DNA from: Plantago elongata
Taxonomy: Eukaryota > Streptophyta > Magnoliopsida > Lamiales > Plantaginaceae
DNA: 27,113 bases
Assembly (NCBI GenBank): GCA_036897095.1
Contig: JAYMSP010001992.1
Span: forward strand, 1-27,113
Reading direction: 5' to 3'
Part shown: in pieces, positions 23,049 to 27,113 of the stretch
Position numbering within the stretch: position 1 is the first letter of the stretch
Layout: the number at the start of each line of letters is the position of its first letter
Position numbers and translations under genes: made by a program
The notes under the pieces: generated by a model
Told to the model about the DNA's origin: nothing
The model's database searches: none
What the model saw: only the letters and a program-made list of their open reading frames with translations

Positions 23049-23162
23049 TTAGGGTTTGGGTAAATAGTTTTGAAGCTGACAGCAATGAATCAGTGAAAAG
23101 TAGGATAGAGAGAGTTTATAGGTTTGGGATAAGTTTGTAAACCCTAATCGCCATTGACGTCA
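23049..23162 (-). promoter_or_regulatory. Telo-boxes and TGACGTCA site upstream of PP4R3
   Basis: Within 150 bases upstream of the PP4R3 ATG are a telo-box in each orientation (TTAGGGTTT at 23049-23057 and AAACCCTAA at 23139-23147) and a perfect palindromic bZIP/TGA-factor site, TGACGTCA, at 23155-23162. Telo-boxes are common near the start sites of plant genes expressed in dividing cells. The first may be in the 5' UTR. No TATA box is obvious, which fits a housekeeping gene. Function is inferred from motif identity alone. Confidence 0.5.
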
Positions 23163-23977
23163 GAGGAAGTAGTGAACTCTCTCTCTTCCTTTTGCTGTTG
23201 TCTACATTTTCATTTTGCCCGATCTTTCAGAGCTGAAATGACTCAAGGGTCCTCGCTGAATGGAAATTTGCGGGTTTGCCATTACGGTGTTGGTTTTCTC
23301 GCGCGCCCTTTGTTTTTGTTTTCTTTTCCTTCCCGCAACAAATTGGAAGCCTAAACTTTTTCATTTCCTTCTTGGAATTGGCCCGCGAATACCGTATGAC
23401 GGTCTTATACACGTAAATTAAATATTTAAAAAGTTAAAAATAAATAAATTTTCTTTTTTTGTCATTTTCATTTTTTAGTAACTTTCATATTTTTTTATGA
23501 CGTAACTATCTAGTTAACTTTAGTTAGAATTTATAGTATAAATAGATGTCATAAATATGTATGGTTAGTTGGTTACAATATATGATTATCTTAGTAGTTA
23601 AAAATAATATGAAAATATGTGTATTTAAAAATTTTAGTACAAATTTAGTTGAGAGTTAAAACAACGAAAATAATTTATACGAGAAATAAATATCCATTTT
23701 AAGTGATTAATTAAGTTTCCAATTTCAATTTCAAACTTAGTTCAACTAAATGGATGGAATGAGTGCTACACATATCCAACCTGTCAACAAAAGAAGATAT
23801 CTAAAAAGGAGACAAGTAGATAATTTACATGATCCTCCATATATCTTCTTCTTCTCAATCTCTGTGAAAACTCCCAAACTATCACTTCTCTAACTCCAAG
23901 CAGAGCTATCACTACTTAGTTCCGTCTATCTCACAGTTGATCATTTTGTCTCTGACAAGCACGACACACAAACCAAA
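23163..23977. promoter_or_regulatory. Divergent spacer and 5' leader of the dehydrogenase gene
   Basis: The spacer separates PP4R3 (minus) from the dehydrogenase (plus). Its left part to about 23400 is less AT-rich; from 23410 to 23760 it is very AT-rich with no recognised sites. From about 23838 a pyrimidine-rich tract (ATATATCTTCTTCTTCTC, further CT-rich text to about 23940) looks like the 5' leader typical of plastid-protein genes. No clear TATA box stands at the right distance. An open frame at 23154-23354 has no protein character. Confidence 0.45.
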
Positions 23978-26969
23978 ATGCAGGTGGCCGTTCCGCCTCT
24001 CTCTGCACCACACGCCGTTCTCCGATCAAATTCTGATTTACGCTTCTCCGGTCATGCCTTCGGTGTTCGCTCTCGATTCCTGAACAAGTCGCGTTTGGTT
24101 GTTGTTTCGGCCACGTCCTTCGATTACGATCTCGTCATTATTGGAGCTGGCGTTGGAGGTCATGGAGCTGCATTGCACGCCGTTGAAAAGGCACGAGGTT
24201 CTGCATTTTCATTTTTCGTCTCTCGATTTAGAATATGCTTGATGCATTTTGTTTCTGCTTCACTCAGCTTTAGGTATATATATTCAAATGTTAGTGATAG
24301 AATTTCAAGCTCAAAATTGGAGAGAGTTGTGAATTTAGTCATTTATATTAATACTCTAATAGTTTGGATCGGAGCTACATTTGCTGGATAGAGAACAGAG
24401 AGTCTAATAGCAAAATGTATCATGATCACTATCGATGGAATGTGAGTCTGAAATGATTTAATTCATTTAAAATGTGAAATATAATGCCCCGTTTCTGTTG
24501 CTCATTTTTTCATCTCAAGGTTTACATGATTACGGTTTCAAACCATCTCCAGGTGTTTCAGTTGTTCAATACATTTCCGAAGATATTAACTAAATCTGGA
24601 TGAATGATTTATTTAAATTAGGGAAGAGATGTAGTTGAGAAGACTATGCGATGTAATTAGTTGTATAATCTTTTGCACATGCAACAGATTATACTTTGCA
24701 GCTGTTCTTCAACTAGGAAACGACTCTTCTGCTCCTTGCAATGATTTATGTTACTCTTCATCATTAGCGAAATAAGTATCATGTTAATATTTCACACCCG
24801 GTGAGCTCAACAATCTTTTTTTTTATTTATCACAGGGTCTTAAAACGGCTATAATTGAGGGAGATGTGATGGGTGGAACATGTGTAAATAGGGGATGTGT
24901 TCCATCGAAAGCCCTACTTGCAGTAAGTGGCAGGATGCGTGAACTTCAGGATGAGCATCACTTGAAGGCGCTTGGTTTGCAGGTGTGTTATTTTCCATAA
25001 TTGGAAAGAGTTTATTGGGCATGACTTTACTTTCGTGGAAACTTGGCAGCTTGACTTCAACAGGATTCAGTTGCTCACATTTTTTATTGTTTCGTCATTA
25101 ATGTCTGAAACTCAAAGAATAGATAAGGAAAAATCTTCCGAGTTACGTACTCCCATTCCAAATAACATTGGAGTAATCAGGTTCCCATAAACATTTGTTT
25201 CATTTATATGATGGCCTCCAATCACAAAATGAGTTGCTTAAGAGATCTATTTCACATGTCTTTCTTCCTTCCCACGGCAATTTAACTTGTAATTTCATTC
25301 CCTATACAAATGTAAGGTTTCGAAGGCAGGGTATGACCGACAGGCAGTAGCCAATCATGCTGACAATCTTGCTTCAAAAATTCGTGGTAATCTGACAAAT
25401 TCATTGAATGGTCTTGGGGTGGACATTTTGACAGGATTTGGCACTATAGTGGTAAGTTTTATGTGTTACTGTAATCTTCGAATACGGATGGATCACTTGA
25501 CTCCACCAATCTTGTAATGCATGGCATAGGCATATAGCTTACTTGGTCTCAAATTTATAAGAGCATCTCACAGCAACTTCTAACAATGTTTTCAGGGTCC
25601 GCAGAAAGTTAAATATGGGAAAGTTGGTTTCTCAGACAATGTCGTGACTGCAAAAGACATAATTATTGCCACTGGTTCTGTACCCTTTGTCCCCAGAGGA
25701 ATTGAAGTTGATGGTGGGTGCTCTATGCTTTCTGCAGTATTCAAATTCTGACGAATCATTCTTTTCCTCCAGAATTCTGTCGTGATATATGATTATGTCA
25801 TTCAAGGACTAAGGATAAAGATGAACTATATTGTTTTTAGGTTCTGATATATGCAGCATCTCTCTAACCTGCAGGGAAGACTGTAATTACAAGCGATCAT
25901 GCACTTAAATTGGAATTTGTGCCGGATTGGATTGCCATTGTTGGAAGTGGTTATATTGGGCTTGAATTTAGTGATGTATATACAGCTCTTGGTAGTGAGG
26001 TATAGATGTCTATGCAGCTTGAGTTTGACAGGATTCTTTCTATCTATTTTTTTATTCTTCTTCTTGTTATTGGTTATGTCCAAACTAGTAGAGAGAGATA
26101 ATAAAGTCTCCATACTACCGTTTCTTAAAGAGCCGGAGCATTTAGCTTCTTTGACTGGAACTTTTCTCCCTTGAGTTTTAGCTGATTGTGGTCACACTTT
26201 TGCCAACATAAGTTTGATTGGACTAGATATTTCGGTCAAGTTGAAGTTTCTTAAAAACTTTCTTTGGATTGAAAATCTGAACTATCGGGGTTTAAAAGAA
26301 ATTGCTCTAATAACGAACAGTCAGTTAAATGCTTTAGCCCTTGGAATTCCAGGTCTTTGTCCTCTGCATGCTTTATGAATTGAATGAATTAGAAATTCTG
26401 CTCTTTCTTAAACATCTTTTGATGTGTGCATTTCAGTATTTCACTAGTCGGAAGAACAATGTGTCTGATTTGGTTTAGCCTTTTTTTCTTATTATGTGGA
26501 TACTTTGTCTCTTCTTCAGCTTCCAAACTAACGAATCTTTGTCACTACTCACTGACTACATAGGTTACTTTCATTGAAGCTTTGGATCAACTAATGCCTG
26601 GATTTGATCCTGAGATAAGTAAATTAGCTCAGCGAGTTCTGATAAATCCTAGGAAAATTGATTATCATACTGGAGTATTTGCAACCAAGGTAATGGGACT
26701 ATGGTCGATTCTGCTGTGATCTCCATCATGTGATATTGACTTATCTTCAAATTTTATAGATTACTCCTGCCAAAGATGGGAAGCCAGTTACAATTGAACT
26801 AACTGATGCCAAGACAAAACAACTTAAAGAAACTTTGGAGGTGTAGCCCCATTCCTTAAATTTTATGTTTCAGTTATGGCAATCTTACACTTAGTCCTCC
26901 ACACAGGTTGATGCCGCACTAATAGCAACTGGAAGAGCTCCATTCACAAAAGGTCTGGGACTGGAAAAT
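23978..26969 (+). CDS. LPD1: Plastid dihydrolipoyl dehydrogenase (E3), 5' part, 8 exons
   Basis: It encodes the E3 subunit that reoxidises dihydrolipoamide, using FAD and NAD, in the plastid pyruvate dehydrogenase complex supplying acetyl-CoA for fatty acid synthesis. Visible exons: 23978-24190, 24836-24982, 25317-25451, 25596-25713, 25875-25999, 26564-26689, 26760-26840 and 26907-26969, giving 336 residues in frame; the gene continues past the right edge, so the C-terminal interface domain with its catalytic histidine is missing. Residues 1 to about 45 are rich in S, R and A with few acids, as in a chloroplast transit peptide. Next come the FAD-binding GAGVGG (56-61), the redox disulfide C87/C92 in [18 protein letters not shown], and the NAD-binding GSGYIG (228-233). 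The sequence closely follows Arabidopsis LPD1/LPD2 as I remember it. Intron 1 appears to start with GC. LPD1 versus LPD2 cannot be separated; a plastid form is preferred over the mitochondrial one. Confidence 0.93.
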
Positions 26970-27113
26970 GTAAGTATTTTGGGTATGCTTAGCTCGAGTA
27001 CTGCATCCATACAGGGGTCAGGGGGGGCGCCCTAACCTTGGAATTTTTTTTTTTTATATAGGTAATATTTTCGAAAATTTTGAATTTCGACCCCCCAAAC
27101 CCTCGAAAACCCC
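26970..27113 (+). other. Start of dehydrogenase intron 8, with possible element end
   Basis: After the donor GTAAGT at 26970 the intron changes character near 27013: CAGGGGTCAGGGGGGGCGCC, then a 12-T run and CGACCCCCCAAACC. The G-run followed by T-rich and C-run text resembles the ends of hAT-type plant elements (CAGGGGCGG-like), but only about 100 bases are visible, so the call is tentative. Confidence 0.35.

Noticed and set aside
23154-23354. 66-codon open frame between PP4R3 and the dehydrogenase
   Set aside because: It sits in the PP4R3 promoter region, has a partner open frame on the other strand, and resembles nothing known.
24191-24391. Extension of dehydrogenase exon 1 to the stop at 24391
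   Set aside because: The frame continues past HAVEK, but the protein loses all similarity to the family there, while exon 2 at 24836 resumes it exactly. It is intron read-through.

Overview
The window looks like nuclear DNA from a eudicot plant. The genes are split into many short exons by AT-rich introns, the proteins match plant families (a plastid-targeted lipoamide dehydrogenase, a secreted alpha carbonic anhydrase and PP4R3/SMEK), and introns and spacers carry typical plant repeats: Stowaway MITEs, an Emigrant/Lemi1-like pogo element, LINE remnants and a tRNA-type SINE. I cannot name the species. All gene models were built by hand from reading frames, splice signals and remembered family motifs, without any search.

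Layout. Positions 1-6000 are gene-poor: a SINE-like unit (about 532-690), a cluster of small hairpins (888-962), a degenerate CCCGAA-type repeat (about 1610-2000), a decayed RNase H fragment of a non-LTR retrotransposon (2389-2700, minus) and an unusual element of about 1 kb (3684-4707). That element has AACCATAA-rich inverted arms enclosing five ~100-bp units, each with a G/C-rich hairpin. Positions 6098-8872 hold a complete five-exon alpha carbonic anhydrase gene (+, 295 aa) with a TATA box at 6013. Its large intron 2 contains a pogo/Emigrant-type element with a decayed transposase C-terminus. A 46-bp relic of its exon 1 lies about 840 bp upstream.

Positions 9960-23019 hold a complete 24-coding-exon gene (-) for the PP4 regulatory subunit 3 (SMEK/PSY2 type, 855 aa). 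Its large introns have collected elements: an inverted-repeat element in intron 16, a decayed MITE in intron 6, a LINE zinc-finger remnant in intron 5, and one Stowaway MITE inserted into another in intron 1. From 23978 to the right edge lies the 5' part (8 exons, 336 residues) of a plastid dihydrolipoyl dehydrogenase gene (+), which runs off the window.

The carbonic anhydrase and PP4R3 genes converge on a spacer of about 1.1 kb. PP4R3 and the dehydrogenase diverge from a spacer of about 1 kb holding two telo-boxes and a TGACGTCA site near PP4R3. The three genes do unrelated jobs (CO2/bicarbonate chemistry, nuclear phosphatase targeting, plastid acetyl-CoA supply) and are simply neighbours. 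The best second-look items are two introns that appear to require GC-AG splicing (PP4R3 intron 4, dehydrogenase intron 1), a third junction with competing GC-AG and GT-AG solutions, the nested MITEs, and the hairpin array at 3936-4450. I found no convincing new biological system beyond these.
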